DNA of 64,000 nt, from positions 310,001 through 374,000 of the forward strand of contig JANPBU010000035.1 of NCBI GenBank assembly GCA_031430595.1, in the 5' to 3' direction. Positions 27,940-37,197 of the stretch are shown one piece after another. The translations under genes were made by a program, and so were the position numbers. Source of the DNA: JANNBN01 sp031430595 (GTDB lineage Bacteria > Actinomycetota > Acidimicrobiia > Acidimicrobiales > JANYDT01). The notes under the pieces were generated by a model. That model was given only the letters and a program-made list of their open reading frames with translations. It did no database searches and was not told where the DNA came from. Every line of letters begins with the position of its first letter. The first letter of the stretch is position 1.

Positions 27940-28711
27940 ATGACCGACGTTCAGGGCTCTACCGATGTTCAGGGATTCAGTGACGCGAAGTTCGACGGAT
28001 TGAAAGAGGTGTCCGCCTCTCAGCTTGCATCTGGCGAAGATCTTGGTGCGTCATTGGCACTTCGTGTCGACGGAGAACCATTGGTCGACTTGTGGGGTGG
28101 ATGGTTAGACGAAGCAAAGACTACGCCCTGGCAGAAAGACACGATCGTCAACGTGTGGTCGACATCGAAGACCATGACGAATCTGTGTGCACTTATCCGC
28201 CACCGGCGCTTGACGCATCTGTCGACTTCAGCACCATAGATTTGAACAGCCCAGCAATGAAAACATTTATGGGTCCGGCGCCCGATCCTTTGGCGGCCAA
28301 TAGTGAAGCCTGGCGTCGAGCTGAGATTGGCGCGGCGAATGGCCACGGAAATGCTCGCTCGGTTGCACTGGTTCAATCGGTTGTCGCCAACGGCGGCAGT
28401 GCCGAAGGCGTGACTTTGCTATCAAATGACACCATCGAAGTTATCTTCGATGAGCAAGCTAACGGCATCGACCTCGTACTCGGCCTTCCGCTGCGTTTCG
28501 GGATCGGTTACGGCCTCCCTCAGCCAGACACCTTGCCCTATGTGCCGAACGATCCGGGTATCTGTTTCTGGGGTGGTTGGGGCGGTTCAATGATCATTGT
28601 CGACACCACCCGCAAGATGACCCTTTCGTACGTGATGAACCGAATGAGCGCCGGAATCATCGGATCGCCAACAGTGCAGCCCTCATCACGGCCGCCTATG
28701 CCGCGATGTAA
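27940..28711 (+). pseudogene. Serine hydrolase (class C beta-lactamase/EstB-like), internally deleted
   Basis: The gene starts at an ATG with ribosome site GGAGATGACACA. The first part gives the N-terminal domain up to the active-site STSK motif (VNVWSTSKTMTNLCAL, about residues 73-88) and then breaks. The next frame picks up PPPALDASVDFSTIDLNSPA and continues through AEIGAANGHGNARSVA and FGIGYGLP to MNRMSAGIIG. The central 130-150 residues of the family (about 380-400 total), including the Tyr motif, are missing. A second frame change near 28665 is needed to reach the normal ending NSAALITAAYAAM and stop at 28711; one missing G would explain it. Clearly not functional. Confidence 0.85.
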
Positions 28712-28764
28712 CGACGGTTGTCAATTAGGTCGGATGCGTGGTGTTACTCTGCCGACCTGAGGGC

Positions 28765-28823
28765 GGTCGTGTTATCTCGCGCTCTATCAGTGCGACGAAG
28801 CGATAGACACGGCCATCGTTTTT
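28765..28823 (+). terminator. Possible terminator hairpin
   Basis: GGTCGTGTTATC (28765-28776) pairs imperfectly with GATAGACACGGCC (28802-28814), followed after four bases by TTTTT. It lies 54 bp after the decayed serine-hydrolase gene, convergent with the TetR gene. The long loop and mismatches lower confidence. Confidence 0.45.
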
Positions 28824-28870
28824 GCGGTGCGACATAAGCGAAAAGCTGGTTCCCGGCCATAATGCCTTCT

Positions 28871-29407
28871 CTAAAGGATTCCAAGTCGCTCAGCGGCACG
28901 ATTCGCCGATGCTGGGCCAGCCAATTGTCGCATCAGCAGTAGTCCGTCGATCAGCGCCAGGGTGGCTTCAGCCTCGGCACGACGGTGTTTTGCGGTTCCG
29001 ATTAGGGCGGTCATTAACCAGTCGATCCAGGCTCGCACTAGTTGAGGAACGAGTGTGTCGAACGGAGCCCGGCCTGCAACCGCCAACCCGTTCGCCTCAA
29101 AGAACAATGCAAACATAGGATCGGCCTCGGGGCGGGCAAGCACCGGCCACGCAACCCGGGCCAGTTCGATGTGATGAGTGGCTGATTTCGAGAAAGCTGC
29201 GCTCAGTGTTTGTTGTAGTTGCAGACCCATCGACATCACGACATCGGCCAACAAATCGTCTTTGGTTGGGAAGTAATACACGATGGTTCGGTCGTTGATG
29301 CCAAGGCGTTTAGCCAGTCGGCCGAACGTAAGTTGACTTAGCCCATCTTCGAGCGCAACAACGAGGGCACCTTCCAGTATTTCTTCTTTGGTATGTCGAT
29401 ATCCCAT
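28871..29407 (-). CDS. TetR-family transcriptional regulator
   Basis: A 178-residue protein with an N-terminal helix-turn-helix (EEILEGALVVALEDGLSQLTF, LAKRLGINDRTIVYYFPTKDDLL) and a divergent ligand-binding domain. It is transcribed away from an alpha/beta-hydrolase gene, and the 65-bp gap carries two palindromes overlapping a promoter, so the hydrolase and itself are the likely targets. Ligand unknown. Confidence 0.88.
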   Translation of the reverse strand: MGYRHTKEEILEGALVVALEDGLSQLTFGRLAKRLGINDRTIVYYFPTKDDLLADVVMSMGLQLQQTLSAAFSKSATHHIELARVAWPVLARPEADPMFALFFEANGLAVAGRAPFDTLVPQLVRAWIDWLMTALIGTAKHRRAEAEATLALIDGLLLMRQLAGPASANRAAERLGIL

Positions 29408-29414
29408 ATTCCCC

Positions 29415-29461
29415 TTGACTGTAGTGGCTACTACGAATAGAGTTTGTAGTGTTCGCTACAA
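29415..29461 (+). promoter_or_regulatory. Promoter with two TetR-type operator palindromes
   Basis: A -35-like TTGACT (29415-29420) and -10-like TAGAGT (29438-29443) are separated by 17 bp. The palindrome GTAGTGGCTACTAC (29421-29434) lies between them, and TTGTAG-N6-CTACAA (29444-29461) just after. The ribosome site AAAGGAG of the hydrolase gene overlaps the end. The layout is what repression by the divergent TetR protein would need. Confidence 0.72.
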
Positions 29462-29472
29462 AGGAGCTCACG

Positions 29473-30360
29473 ATGCTCGAAATATTCGGTATCTCACTTT
29501 CTTGGCCAGACCCCAAACAGGCAGAAACTCATCTCGGCACGATCGAGTACCGCGACGTAGGCGTTGGGCCAGTAATCGTCTTTCTTCATCTCGTGCTCGC
29601 CGAGGGATCGCACTGGGACAAAATGATTCCGCTCCTTTCGGATCGATTTCGGTGTGTTGTTCCGACGCTTCCGATGGGTGCGCACCGCATCCCTGCGCAC
29701 CACGACGCCGATCTTTCAGTAGCTGGTCTCGCCCGAACAGTGGCTGAAATTTTGGAGAGCCTTGATCTGCGTGACGTGACCCTGGTGGGTAACGATAGTG
29801 GTGGGGCGATCTCGCAAGTCGTGGCCACCAACCACCCGGAACGGCTCGGCCGAGTGGTGTTGACAAACTGCGATATGTACGACGACTTCCCTCCGAAAAT
29901 TTTCAGATACTTCAACCTGTTGCCATACATTCCCGGGTCGATGTGGGTGACGGCACATGGTTTGAAAATGAAGGCGTTCTGGAAACTTCCGTTCGTGTTT
30001 GGGTGGCTCTGTAATGAAGTCGACGGCGTGAAAATACGTCGTTGGGCAGATGCTCTGCTTGCCAACAAACTCGTTCGACGCGATGCAATCAAGGTGATCA
30101 AAGGTTTTGGCCCGAAGATCACGAACACCGCTGCAGCTCAATTGCGAACCACGAAACTACCGTTCCTCGTTGCATGGGGAGTCGACGATAAGGCGTTCAA
30201 ACCGGCCCTCGCTCAACGATTTTGTTCCGAAGTGCCAACCTCGAAATTAGTCATGATCGACAACTGCAAAACCCTTGTTTGTTGGGATCAACCTCAACGC
30301 CTCGCCGAACTTCTTTCCGAATTTGCTTCGGCCCGGCCCGCTGAGCAAAGCGGTTTTTAG
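29473..30360 (+). CDS. Alpha/beta hydrolase with Asp nucleophile
   Basis: About 295 residues, starting at an ATG with strong ribosome site AAAGGAG. It has the alpha/beta-hydrolase order: VFLHLVLAEGSHW (oxyanion region, where HG is usual but HL is seen), ARTVAEILESLDLRDVTLVG, nucleophile elbow GNDSGG with Asp instead of Ser, acid region FLVAWGVDDKAF, and a C-terminal NCKTLVCWDQPQRLAELL where the catalytic His is normally found but none is seen. An Asp nucleophile recalls dehalogenase/epoxide-hydrolase relatives; lack of His makes the chemistry uncertain. Probably controlled by the divergent TetR gene. Confidence 0.82.
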   Translation: MLEIFGISLSWPDPKQAETHLGTIEYRDVGVGPVIVFLHLVLAEGSHWDKMIPLLSDRFRCVVPTLPMGAHRIPAHHDADLSVAGLARTVAEILESLDLRDVTLVGNDSGGAISQVVATNHPERLGRVVLTNCDMYDDFPPKIFRYFNLLPYIPGSMWVTAHGLKMKAFWKLPFVFGWLCNEVDGVKIRRWADALLANKLVRRDAIKVIKGFGPKITNTAAAQLRTTKLPFLVAWGVDDKAFKPALAQRFCSEVPTSKLVMIDNCKTLVCWDQPQRLAELLSEFASARPAEQSGF

Positions 30361-30729
30361 TCGTTATCTACGATGAAGGCGTGACCCTGAACCCACCGGG
30401 CAGACCGGCTGACACGTCGCCCGAAGCGTGGCGAATGCGAAGATGGATTCGATAGCGCAACGAAGCCCGGCATCTCGTCTGGCCGAGTGCGAAGCGTTGA
30501 ACACTGCGATTGCTGACGGGATTCGTCGACGCCCGGTTTGGCTGTGCCGAGTTTTAGTTGTCTGTGCCGAGCCTTTGTAAAACCAAGTACCGGCACAGAC
30601 CGCAATTCCCTGGCACAGGCGAAGAGGCGTGGGGCGGTCAACATGCACTAACCAGCTTCTGAATACGCGCCAAGGGTTATGCTCACCAACGACCCCGACG
30701 TAACGGAAACACGCAAGAGAGACACACCG
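30361..30729. other. 369-bp intergenic region with repeated TGTGCCG words
   Basis: No convincing gene. Several copies of TGTGCCG or its complement occur at 30541-30620, including a 9-bp inverted repeat TCTGTGCCG (30561-30569) and CGGCACAGA (30591-30599) with a 21-bp loop. There is no T-run. It could be a protein-binding region or relic. The end of the region carries the ribosome site of the ThuA gene. Confidence 0.4.
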
Positions 30730-31503
30730 ATGCAGATCGTTGAAACTACGGCCCGACGCATCGACGTCCTCCTCGTTGTCGGCGGCAAGTATCACGACTT
30801 CGATTTTGCACGCCAGCAATTGCTCGGGCTGTTAGCCGAAGATCACCAGTTTCGGGTACGGGTACAACCCGACTACGAAGACACCTCGACACTTGACTCC
30901 ACCTCGGTGCTGATCTCGTATACATGCGACGTGCGACCATCTTTGGGTGCTCAGCAGCGCATCCGTCAGTGGGTGGAAGACGGCGGCCAATGGGTCGCGT
31001 TGCATGGCACCAATGCAGCACTTGGAGACACGGCAGTTCGCCCGGTCACAACGCCGCGAGCGTTTCCATTGTGGGTCGACACCTTGGGATCCCAATTCAT
31101 TGCTCACCCACGAATCGAACCGTACCGGGTCGAGGTGTCCAATCCTGATCACTGGCTGGTGGCTGATATCGAGGCGTTCGAGGCGACCGACGAGCTGTAT
31201 TTGAGTGAGTACCACGACCGAGCTGAACTGATCCCGTTGCTGCACACCGTCTGGTCGGGAACGACAAACGGTTTCGTCGACAGCGACTGGACGCAGTGCG
31301 ATCCGGTTCAATTAGTGATGTACTTGCGCCCGTTAGGTGCAGGGGCTGTGCTCTACAACACGCTCGGCCATTGTCGCAGCCACTTTGACATGATGCCGGT
31401 ACTCGGTTGGTGGCCAACCATCGATCGAGGCGCATGGGAGGTGCCTCACTTCATCGAACTGTTGCGCCGGTCATTGCGCTGGGCCAGTGGTTCGAGCGCA
31501 TAG
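30730..31503 (+). CDS. ThuA-domain protein (trehalose-utilisation family)
   Basis: About 257 residues with the class I glutamine-amidotransferase-like fold of the ThuA family: IDVLLVVGGKYHDFDFARQQ, a central WVEDGGQWVALHGTNAA, SQFIAHPRIEPYRVEV, ATDELYLSEY and GAGAVLYNTLGHCRSHFD. ThuA-type proteins are linked to sugar metabolism (trehalose/sucrose in rhizobia), with no defined reaction. The start at 30730 (AGAGA upstream) is preferred over 30679. Confidence 0.82.
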   Translation: MQIVETTARRIDVLLVVGGKYHDFDFARQQLLGLLAEDHQFRVRVQPDYEDTSTLDSTSVLISYTCDVRPSLGAQQRIRQWVEDGGQWVALHGTNAALGDTAVRPVTTPRAFPLWVDTLGSQFIAHPRIEPYRVEVSNPDHWLVADIEAFEATDELYLSEYHDRAELIPLLHTVWSGTTNGFVDSDWTQCDPVQLVMYLRPLGAGAVLYNTLGHCRSHFDMMPVLGWWPTIDRGAWEVPHFIELLRRSLRWASGSSA

Positions 31504-31665
31504 TCGACCGTCGTCTTGGTGGACTAGCCCAAAGTACCGAAATGGGTTCGATGTGCGCGGTCCGGGACCGAAGTCAATCAGTAGCGCTCGGGCTGAAACG
31601 AGGCAACCATCGAGGCTGGGGTTGTTCACCGATCCCACTGCCATCGCTACCGCCAACGTTCGAAC

Positions 31666-32077
31666 ATGTCTGGAACTGGAACCCCAACCGACCAACCGAC
31701 CCATGGCAACTCAAGATGCCGCCTTTGAGTTCGGATTACACCATGCATCGTGAAACCAAAAACGACACTGAGGTCATCGTCTGCAGTGTCGGCAAGACGG
31801 TGCTGCTCTACGATGCGCGATGTATCGATGACCTTCTCGCGATGCTGGTTCAGCACGGCGATTGGATACTCCTTGGGTCGACTGACGAACAGAAGCCGGC
31901 TCAGGACGGAACCGTTGAAGCATGGGTCGTTCGACGGACAATCCGCTCGGTGGTTGGTACGGGTTAAAGAAGGGACTGCGAGGACGCTTCGGTATGTATG
32001 TCCCTCCTTTGTTAGAGGAACTTGGGCTAGCTGAGGTCGAACACAACCGTCGCAAGAACCGTATGCGCGCTGTCTAG
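31666..32077 (+). pseudogene. Small conserved actinobacterial protein (DUF6855-like), two frameshifts
   Basis: Joining three frames recovers a protein of about 135 residues: MSGTGTPTD, then DPWQLKMPPLSSDYTM through LLYDARCIDDLLAMLVQHGD and EQKPAQDGTVEAW, then GRSTDNPLGGWYGLKKGLRG through VEHNRRKNRMRAV. The first break is an 8-bp tandem duplication of AACCGACC (31686-31693 and 31694-31701). The second is a missing base in the G run at 31924-31926. I recognise the pattern as a conserved small actinobacterial family; the DUF number is from memory. Function unknown. Two separate lesions make a true pseudogene likely. Confidence 0.78.
31686..31701 (+). repeat. 8-bp tandem duplication disrupting a gene
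   Basis: AACCGACC is present twice head to tail. Removing one copy restores the reading frame from MSGTGTPTD into PWQLKMPPL, so the duplication is the lesion. Confidence 0.85.
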
Positions 32078-32344
32078 TTGCTCAACTTCCGGTTCACGGA
32101 TCGTTCGCACATCCGCGTTCACCCATCAACCGTTGGAAGTCAGCATGGCGCCGAGTTTGTGTTCAAGTCTCGTCTCGACCTGCAGATCGCGTCGTTGATC
32201 GCTTTACGATAAAGCCACGACCGTCGCCGCTGATGAAGGCTTTGCGCCGCATTCCGCCCGACGCTGCCCGCACCGACTTTGAGGGAGCCCTTCTCGTTCA
32301 TGAAGCAGCCGACCGCATAACGGCGCGGCGAACTACCAGTTCCG

Positions 32345-33583
32345 TTAGGCGGCTTGAAGAAATTGGCGTGCGGCCACACCGTCGCATAAATCGGCAGGGA
32401 TGATTTCAGGGCCCGCATACATTCCGAGTATCAGTGGAAAGAGGGTTGGGTGCATCTCCGACAACGCGGAATCGAAGCGTTGACGGCGCAGCGTTCGATC
32501 CGGACCGGGAACCACGCAGGCCGTATTTATTAGGTCGGCGACAAGGCGAAGGCGACGCATCCGCTCCATTCGTTCTGCACCATAGGAATCGAAGTCAGCA
32601 CTGCGCTGGGCCCCGTCGAGGATCAAATCACGAACGATACGCACGTCGCGCAGGGCGATCGAAAGGCCGCACCCAGCAGTCGGGTCATTGTGGCCAGCGG
32701 CGTCGCCCACAAGAACAACGCCATCAACATACGGGGCGGCTGTCCAGGTGTCAGTGCCGGCCACTGCACCACACCGACCGATCGCTCGAGCTGTCGACAT
32801 CGTTGCACCAACGGCGCCATCGACCGCAGTTGCGTCTTGCAAAAATTGCACTGCGCCATCGAAGCCCGCGTAACGGGACCGCAACGCGGGCAGCACCACG
32901 AAATAGGCCCGCGCACGGCCGCCACATTGATGCATCAGAAGAAGAAGACCCAAATCGTGATCGCAAACCACGTCATGATCAGTTGCACCTTCGATGCCTT
33001 CCACCAACAATCCGGCCACGAATCCATCAGCCTCTTGGCGCTCAAGCTTGACCCCGATGGCTCGTCGAACAGCCGAACCTCGCCCATCTGCGCCAACCAC
33101 GATGGAGGTGCTCACTTGCCGTTGGGTATCGTCGTGTCTGTACGTTACGACGGGTCGAGCGCCCCGTAAGATGTTGACATCGACAACACCTCGTTGCACT
33201 GTTGCCCCGGCGTGCACAGCAGCATCGAGCAGAGCCTGGCAAGCAGTTGGGTGATGCAGGTTCAGCGACCCGTTCACCCCAGGGATCAGAAGCCCCACGG
33301 GAACATCCCGCGGGACCGAACCCTCCCCGTAGCGACGCCACAGCCCGGCCGTGTGAGCGCCAGCAGCCAGAAGGACCGACGCGACCCCGAGGTTTTGTGC
33401 CTCACGCACCCCCCAAGGCATCATGCTCTCGCCGCGGACTCGATCGTCGAAATGCTCGGATGCTTCAAGCACAACCACGTCCCTACCTGCCCGCGCCAAA
33501 GAAAACGCCAACGATGAACCGGCGATTCCACCACCAACAATCACCACCTGAGTGTTCTGCATTTGCATCGTGTCTTGACCCAT
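32345..33583 (-). CDS. FAD-dependent oxidoreductase (monooxygenase/geranylgeranyl-reductase-like)
   Basis: About 412 residues. The ATG at 33583 has ribosome site AAAGG six bases upstream. It shows the dinucleotide-binding GGGIAGSSLAFSLARAG with VVLEAS, the second FAD motif IVVGADGRGSAVRR, and VVLVGDAAGHNDPTAGCGLS, which places it in the group of aromatic/lipid FAD monooxygenases and reductases. The substrate is not evident. It is divergent from a TetR regulator with a repeat-rich operator between them. Confidence 0.87.
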   Translation of the reverse strand: MGQDTMQMQNTQVVIVGGGIAGSSLAFSLARAGRDVVVLEASEHFDDRVRGESMMPWGVREAQNLGVASVLLAAGAHTAGLWRRYGEGSVPRDVPVGLLIPGVNGSLNLHHPTACQALLDAAVHAGATVQRGVVDVNILRGARPVVTYRHDDTQRQVSTSIVVGADGRGSAVRRAIGVKLERQEADGFVAGLLVEGIEGATDHDVVCDHDLGLLLLMHQCGGRARAYFVVLPALRSRYAGFDGAVQFLQDATAVDGAVGATMSTARAIGRCGAVAGTDTWTAAPYVDGVVLVGDAAGHNDPTAGCGLSIALRDVRIVRDLILDGAQRSADFDSYGAERMERMRRLRLVADLINTACVVPGPDRTLRRQRFDSALSEMHPTLFPLILGMYAGPEIIPADLCDGVAARQFLQAA

Positions 33584-33632
33584 CACTCACCTTTGCCTTT
33601 TTTAACCGAGAGAGCTGCACGTATGCGTTTCA

Positions 33633-33655
33633 TTACGTAACGTTGTAACGTAACA
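33633..33655. promoter_or_regulatory. Probable TetR operator between FAD oxidoreductase and tetR
   Basis: An AT-rich stretch of overlapping GTAACGT/AACGTAA words (TTACGTAACG and TAACGTAACA) forms an imperfect palindrome in the 95-bp divergent gap. The site would overlap both promoters. The match to a regulator is inferred from position. Confidence 0.6.
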
Positions 33656-33678
33656 GTGTTGCATTATGATGTCAACGC

Positions 33679-34305
33679 ATGGCAAGACCATCGAGGCATG
33701 ATGCTCAAACACGAGAGGCACTCCTGGATGCCGCAGAACGGCTTTTAGCCTCCGGGGGACCCGAGGCAGTATCGGTCCGGGCCGTCGCCGACGAAATCTT
33801 CGAGTCCACCCGCGCTGTCTATAGCGTGCTCGGTTCCAAACCTGCGATGATGAACGCGTTAGCCGAGCGCGGTTTCCGCTTCCTTGCCGATCTGGTTGAA
33901 GCCGTTCCCGCTACCGATGATCCGTTGGCGGATCTCGTTGAAGCTGGCGTCCATGGATTCCGACGATTTGCTCTAGAGCGTCCACATCTGTTCCGAATCA
34001 GTTTCGACCGACTAACCACCGAGGTCATCGGCGACGCTGACGCCTACCGAGAACTACTCCGATCGTTCGAAGCCCTGCGCTCCAAGGTCGAACGCGCAGT
34101 GCATCTGGGCTCAGTCGAACCACGACCCACCATCGAGATCGTTTTCGCGTTTCACTCGTTCTGCCATGGCCTGGCCGTTAATGAACTGAGTCGGCTCCCG
34201 CCACCCATCGGAGCGGACTTTTGGCGCTTCCTAAACCAGACCGAAGGCGAGCATCTCTGGCGATTCGGGCTCGGCGCATTTGCGCGGGGGCTCTCGGGAA
34301 TCTGA
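33679..34305 (+). CDS. TetR-family transcriptional regulator
   Basis: A 208-residue protein. The N-terminal DNA-binding domain reads EALLDAAERLLASGGPEAVSVRAVADE followed by STRAVYSVLGSKPAMMNALAERGF. The ligand domain is of the TetR_C type seen in regulators with WHG-like motifs (ALERPHLFRISF). It is divergent from the FAD oxidoreductase, its likely target. Downstream to the HNH gene (about 200 bp) nothing recognisable is seen. Confidence 0.88.
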   Translation: MARPSRHDAQTREALLDAAERLLASGGPEAVSVRAVADEIFESTRAVYSVLGSKPAMMNALAERGFRFLADLVEAVPATDDPLADLVEAGVHGFRRFALERPHLFRISFDRLTTEVIGDADAYRELLRSFEALRSKVERAVHLGSVEPRPTIEIVFAFHSFCHGLAVNELSRLPPPIGADFWRFLNQTEGEHLWRFGLGAFARGLSGI

Positions 34306-34508
34306 CAACCACCATGCAGATTTGCAAATTGCTCAGCGCTCGGGATGTCAGGCGGTGCTGGCGCAGTGAACAGAGTTCAAATTCCCCTCGTTTCAGCTAC
34401 CACTCAGAAGGATCGTGTGGGTGTTTGACGACTCATCAGCCACCAAACCCAAAAGTTTGAAATTGTTTTTCTGAGTAGCCGTTTTTTGTCATACCCCCCT
34501 GCGAACAT

Positions 34509-35819
34509 GTGTTTGTGAACCAACCCGGGTATTCAAGTGGAGATAGGAAACAAGGTGCGCCAGTTTGGGCTCGCATCTCGATTCCCATGGTTCATCAAAC
34601 CGATTGGTCCGACGGTGAGGTTCGAGCGGGTGTTCTTGAACTGGAACGCATCCGGCGCGAAACCGATGCCGCGATGGCACTTCTCATCGCTGCGTTACCT
34701 GAATCGCGAGATGCTGTCGCCGAACTTGCCCGCTCGGTGGGAATCTCAAATCGAGAGGCTCGCCGCCGCCAGAACATCGCGAAGGTTGTGAAGTGTGTTC
34801 CCGGGGCCATTGCGCTTCTGGGCTCTGGCGCTGTATCGGCCGAGCACATCGAAGCTCTTGCTCCTGTAGCCAGCGTGGCCGGCGCTGACCAGTTGCTCGT
34901 CAACGCAAGTAGTAAGTCACCGGAAGAATTTATTCGCGAGGTCGAGCAGTTTCGCATCTCCCTCGAATCCGGCGAAGAGATCACCAAACGACAACGAGCC
35001 AGACGACTACTTCGCTTTTACAGGGGTCCTGAGGGGATGGTCGGCATCACCGGTTTGTTGACTCCTCTCGACGGTACCGAATTGAAGAACAAACTGGCGG
35101 CTTTGGTACATGCAAGGTGGAAAACCGAGCATCCACATCGGGCAGAATCGTTGGGCTCCCACCGCGGCGACACTTACGAGCAGCGAACGGCGGATGCGCT
35201 TCTCACACTCACGGGTGTCCGAACATCCTACGAAACCGCAAAGGAAACTACAAGGCAGCCATCGGACGTAACTGCCGCCAACGACCAGCGAGCTGATTCC
35301 AAATCAGTCGACGATGGGCTGGCACCATTCAGCTCGGCCGTTGTGTCAGTTCACACCGCAAAACCAGCGGTAATCATTCTGTTTGACGTCGACAAATGGG
35401 AAGCAGAAATCGCTGGAATTGGACCGATACCGGTGACCACATCACTTTTCGATCAGGTCAGATCCGACCTCTACTACTGCTTTCAAACCATGACTGGCGA
35501 AGTCCTTAAATTCGGAAGGTCGAGACGCAACCCGACCCCCGTTCAACGCCTCGCCGTCATCGCCCGCGACCGCCATTGCATTTACCCGGGCTGCACTTCG
35601 CCACCCGACGCCTGCCAGGTTCACCATTGTGACGAAGTCGACGAAGACAACGGAAACACCGACGTCGATGTACTTGGCCTTTTTTGCCACGCCCATCATC
35701 GACACATCCATGTCAACAAACTGGTGGTTGTTCGTGAAACCGATGGATCCGTCACCATTCGAGATCGACGTACCGGGGCAGTCGTAGCCCGCTCGACCAA
35801 ACAGGCGAGAGCGGCATGA
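34509..35819 (+). CDS. HNH endonuclease, DUF222/13E12 family
   Basis: A 436-residue protein typical of actinobacterial 13E12-repeat proteins: an N-terminal helical DUF222 region (RRETDAAMALLIAALPESRD, SVGISNREARRRQNIAKVV), a variable middle, and a C-terminal HNH nuclease (RDRHCIYPGCTSPPDACQVH, then LFCHAHHRHIHVNK) with CxxC...HH...CxxxH zinc/metal pattern. The family occurs in many copies in these genomes; its role is not established, though it is often called mobile or intron-like. The GTG start at 34509 is uncertain; the ATG at Met27 is an alternative. Confidence 0.85.
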   Translation: MFVNQPGYSSGDRKQGAPVWARISIPMVHQTDWSDGEVRAGVLELERIRRETDAAMALLIAALPESRDAVAELARSVGISNREARRRQNIAKVVKCVPGAIALLGSGAVSAEHIEALAPVASVAGADQLLVNASSKSPEEFIREVEQFRISLESGEEITKRQRARRLLRFYRGPEGMVGITGLLTPLDGTELKNKLAALVHARWKTEHPHRAESLGSHRGDTYEQRTADALLTLTGVRTSYETAKETTRQPSDVTAANDQRADSKSVDDGLAPFSSAVVSVHTAKPAVIILFDVDKWEAEIAGIGPIPVTTSLFDQVRSDLYYCFQTMTGEVLKFGRSRRNPTPVQRLAVIARDRHCIYPGCTSPPDACQVHHCDEVDEDNGNTDVDVLGLFCHAHHRHIHVNKLVVVRETDGSVTIRDRRTGAVVARSTKQARAA

Positions 35820-35881
35820 GGTCGTGGTGCGAATCCCGGCGGGGCCGACCCTCGGATCGGTCTCACGTAAGAGTTCCAGGT

Positions 35882-37108
35882 TTACTCGATACGAAGACCC
35901 GAGATCGCCCTTGAGATCACTAGCTGCTGAATCTCCGAAGTTCCCTCAAAAATGGTGTGAATTTTGGCGTCACGATGCCAACGCTCAACCGGGTACTCAC
36001 GGGTGTAGCCATATCCACCAAGAATCTGAATCGCGTCCTCGGTCACTCGAACGGCTGTCTCGGATGCCTTCCACTTCGACATCGAACCTTCGGCATTTTT
36101 GAAACCACCGTTTTTCGCCAACCAAGCAGCCCGCCAAATCAACAAACGTGACGCATCGATTTCAGTAATCATGTTGGCAAGCTTGAATGCAATGGCCTGG
36201 TTCATGATGATCGGACGGCCAAATGCCTTACGTTCTTTTGCGTAGGCAAGTGAATATTCATAAGCAGCCCTAGCAATTCCAAGAGCCTGCGCTCCCACCG
36301 CCGGACGGGTCGCTTCGAACGTCGCCATGGCCGGCTGTTTCGAACCGGACGGACCTGTCGACTTGCCGGCTTCTCGCGCCCGGGCCAACTTCTCTTCAAG
36401 CTTCGCGGTTCCACCCAAGAGAAACGAGCCTGGAATGCGTACTTCATCGAGGACAACCTCAGAGGTATGCGAAGCGCGTATCCCGTGCTTCTTGTACTTC
36501 TGCCCCATCGACAAACCCTTGGCTTCTTTCGGAACAATGAATGAAGCCTGTCCTCGACCCTTCAACAATGGGTCAACCGCACCAACAACAACATGGATAT
36601 TGGCAATGCCACCATTCGTGATCCATGCCTTCGTGCCGTTCAACACCCACTCATCTTTCTTTTCGTCATATTCTGCGCGCGTACGAAGTGACGACACGTC
36701 TGATCCGGCGTCGGGCTCTGACACACAAAACGCGCCGAGAGCGACCTTGTTGCCGTCGGAATAGCACTGAGGCACCCACTCCATAACCTGCTCGGGTGTG
36801 CCGTTACCTGCGATTCCCGCTGCAGCCAGCGAAGAGCCCATAATCGCCATTCCGATCCCGGCATCGCCCCAGAAAATCTCTTCAATCGCGACAGGCATCA
36901 TGAGACCCGTCGGGTCGCTGAAACCCTGCATGATGAATTCCCATCCGTACAACCCAATCTTCGCTGCTTCTTCAACGATCGGCCACGGAAACTCTTCGCG
37001 CTCGTCCCACTCGTGCGCCGCCGGGCGCATCACCTTGTCTGCGAAATCATGGCACCACTTCTGGATCTGAAGTTGGTCTTCGTTGAGCGTCATCGAGAAG
37101 TCAGGCAT
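35882..37108 (-). CDS. Acyl-CoA dehydrogenase
   Basis: About 408 residues. The ATG at 37108 has GAGGT upstream and matches the family N-terminus (DFSMTLNEDQLQIQKWCHDF). It carries AFCVSEPDAGSDVSSLRT, WITNGGIA, GTKAWI region, VGAQALGIARAAYE and the C-terminal ILGGYGYTREYPVERWHRDA plus IFEGTSEIQ. Such FAD enzymes perform the first oxidation of fatty-acid or branched acyl-CoA breakdown; chain specificity is not readable. It is divergent from a TetR regulator. Confidence 0.92.
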   Translation of the reverse strand: MPDFSMTLNEDQLQIQKWCHDFADKVMRPAAHEWDEREEFPWPIVEEAAKIGLYGWEFIMQGFSDPTGLMMPVAIEEIFWGDAGIGMAIMGSSLAAAGIAGNGTPEQVMEWVPQCYSDGNKVALGAFCVSEPDAGSDVSSLRTRAEYDEKKDEWVLNGTKAWITNGGIANIHVVVGAVDPLLKGRGQASFIVPKEAKGLSMGQKYKKHGIRASHTSEVVLDEVRIPGSFLLGGTAKLEEKLARAREAGKSTGPSGSKQPAMATFEATRPAVGAQALGIARAAYEYSLAYAKERKAFGRPIIMNQAIAFKLANMITEIDASRLLIWRAAWLAKNGGFKNAEGSMSKWKASETAVRVTEDAIQILGGYGYTREYPVERWHRDAKIHTIFEGTSEIQQLVISRAISGLRIE

Positions 37109-37182
37109 GGGATTACCTCGGTAGGTGAGCGTCCTCGGATGGTTGGATCGCTTCTGGACTTTATTCTGCATTACGTGCATAG

Positions 37183-37197
37183 TTGCAGTCAATGCAA
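37183..37197. promoter_or_regulatory. Possible TetR operator at the acyl-CoA dehydrogenase/tetR divide
   Basis: TTGCA-N5-TGCAA palindrome with two further TGCA words just upstream (37168-37180). It overlaps the tetR start codon, so bound regulator could block both directions. Inferred. Confidence 0.55.
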
